A stretch of 64,000 nt of DNA from Bog-532 sp963828445 (GTDB lineage Bacteria; Actinomycetota; Actinomycetes; Streptosporangiales; Streptosporangiaceae), in assembly GCA_963828445.1 (NCBI GenBank), contig CAWHFP010000028.1:1-64000 (forward strand). The letters are read 5' to 3'. The position numbers and the translations under genes were made by a program. The notes under the pieces were generated by a model. It did not search any database, was not told where the DNA came from, and saw only the letters and a program-made list of their open reading frames with translations. Below, in pieces: positions 63,109 to 64,000 of this stretch. The number at the start of each line of letters is the position of its first letter. Within the stretch, counting starts at the first letter, position 1.

Positions 63109-64000
63109 CGGGCGCCCTCCGTCACCAGCGCAGCGGCGGGGTCGAAGTCCGGCCACACGGTCGCCATGCCCTTCTCCAAGTCGTAGGTGGGGGAGTAGCC
63201 CAGGCTGCGGGCCACCGAGATGTCCAGCTTGACCGCGGGCATCTCGCCTTGCTGAATCGGCACGTTCTCGGCCGGGATGTCGACGCCGGTCACCCGCCGC
63301 GCCGTCTCCACCATCTGGTTCACGGTGACCGACTGGCCCGAGCCCAGGATCATGGGGCCGCTGTGGTCGCTGCGCCAGGCCGCGAAGATCCCGCTCACCA
63401 CGTCGTCGACCTGGATGACGTCACGGATCATGGTCCCGTCGCCGCGGACCTTGACCCCGGCGCCGTCCCGGGCCGCCTTCATCAGCCGCGGGATGAAGCT
63501 GTCCTTGTGCTCCATGCCGGGCCCGTACACGTTCGAGAAGCGCAGCGCCACCCCGCGCACGCCGTAGGCGGCCGAGTAGCAGTTGATCAGCATCTCCGAG
63601 GCGGCCTTGGTGGCCCCGTACGGAGTCAGCGGCCGCAGTGGGGCCTGCTCGGTGATGACCGACTGCCCGACGTTGCCAACCACCGCATTGGTCGACGCGA
63701 ACAGGAACGTCCGCACTCCGCGCTGCCGGGCCAGTTCGAGCAGGCCCGCGGTCAGCGCCACGTTGTTGCGGTAGGTGGCCTCCGGGTCCTGGATCGACTC
63801 CAGCACGGAGGTACGGGCGGCCAGGTGGATGATCGTGTCCGTTCCTTCCGCCACCGCCTCGGCCGCGATCGCCGGATCCACCAGGTCGCCGGTCACCACC
63901 CGGACCGACGGGTCGCCAGTGAAGGGTTTCAGGTCCGCCACCGTCACTTCGGCCCCATCGGCCAGCAGCGCGGCGACTACCCGCCGGCCGATGAACCCGG
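63105..64000 (-). CDS. NAD-dependent sugar-nucleotide epimerase/dehydratase, cut by the window edge
   Basis: At least 298 residues of an extended SDR enzyme; the N-terminus with the first NAD-binding glycines lies outside. Visible parts are GFIGRRVVAALLADGAEVTV, VVTGDLVDPAIAAEAVAEGT, IIHLAARTSVLESIQDPEAT, FLFASTNAVVGNVGQS, the catalytic TPYGATKAASEMLINCYSAA with Tyr and Lys, LRFSNVYGPGMEHKDSFIPR and IRDVIQVDDVVSGIFAAW. This fits UDP-glucose 4-epimerase-like enzymes (GalE/WbpP group); the exact reaction is open. It is translationally coupled to the GT2 gene. Confidence 0.9.
   Translation of the reverse strand, partial: GFIGRRVVAALLADGAEVTVADLKPFTGDPSVRVVTGDLVDPAIAAEAVAEGTDTIIHLAARTSVLESIQDPEATYRNNVALTAGLLELARQRGVRTFLFASTNAVVGNVGQSVITEQAPLRPLTPYGATKAASEMLINCYSAAYGVRGVALRFSNVYGPGMEHKDSFIPRLMKAARDGAGVKVRGDGTMIRDVIQVDDVVSGIFAAWRSDHSGPMILGSGQSVTVNQMVETARRVTGVDIPAENVPIQQGEMPAVKLDISVARSLGYSPTYDLEKGMATVWPDFDPAAALVTEGAR

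Overview
The DNA is very GC-rich (third positions almost always G or C) and carries lineage markers of a mycelial actinobacterium: a BldD with an intact c-di-GMP signature, an actinobacterial integration host factor (MihF/sIHF), DUF397 proteins with Scr1/WhiJ-type XRE regulators, and PF04672 methyltransferases. The gene order bldD - pyrR - pyrB - pyrC - carA - carB - pyrK - pyrD - pyrF - mihF - gmk - rpoZ - coaBC - metK resembles that of streptomycetes. The Streptosporangiales (Streptosporangiaceae/Thermomonosporaceae type) are a reasonable guess, but this is inference.

Layout. 0-3.4 kb is a decayed, less GC-rich accessory segment: a broken NUDIX gene, a membrane-anchored protein of unknown role, a broken small hypothetical gene and a frameshifted tyrosine recombinase beside a tRNA-Arg(UCU). 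3.4-4.3 kb holds no convincing gene. 4.3-11.9 kb has an aminoglycoside-phosphotransferase-like protein, cobD-cobQ, a HAD hydrolase, ohr, thiE, metF and a GNAT acetyltransferase. 12-16.7 kb carries sulfonate/sulfate-ester type oxygenases (TauD-like and SsuD-like) and a Tat-exported GH2 glycosidase. 17.3-34.8 kb is the conserved bldD/pyr/mihF/gmk/rpoZ/coaBC/metK core, with a PyrR-binding loop over the pyrR ribosome-binding site. 34.8-36.3 kb is a gene desert. 36.3-44.6 kb has a DUF397 protein, a VOC protein, an NCS1 permease facing an ADP-ribosylglycohydrolase/PfkB-kinase pair (like E. coli yegTUV in logic), and cobN. 44.7-49.3 kb is a WhiJ/AbaA-type regulatory locus: two tandem PF04672 methyltransferases, DUF397-like protein, XRE regulator, DUF397 protein and an RsbW-like ATPase, with a shared candidate operator. 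49-58.5 kb holds two nucleoside hydrolases, glyA, a regulator/cupin pair, an MFS transporter, an HhH-GPD protein, a universal stress protein and a second ADP-ribosylglycohydrolase. 58.8-64 kb has a TetR regulator, a broken sqdB and a GtrA / GT2 / sugar-nucleotide epimerase group that runs off the window.

The most unusual signal is a short dispersed repeat, core CTGATAACAGCAAGA and usually CTGATAACAGCAAGAAGCGC, present five times, always on the + strand. Four copies lie inside genes (cobD N-terminus, pyrR C-terminus, carA linker, cobN linker), where the reading frame gives (A)DNSK(K); the fifth follows glyA. The copies sit next to low-complexity sequence, and in carA the host reading frame is shifted at the insert, destroying the glutaminase active site on paper and joining carA' in frame with carB. 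carB has a separate in-frame palindromic insert. Similar low-complexity expansions occur in pyrK, the pyrF tail, cobN, a nucleoside hydrolase and the RsbW-like ATPase. DNSKK resembles the start of actinobacterial tmRNA tag peptides, which gives a testable idea of its origin.
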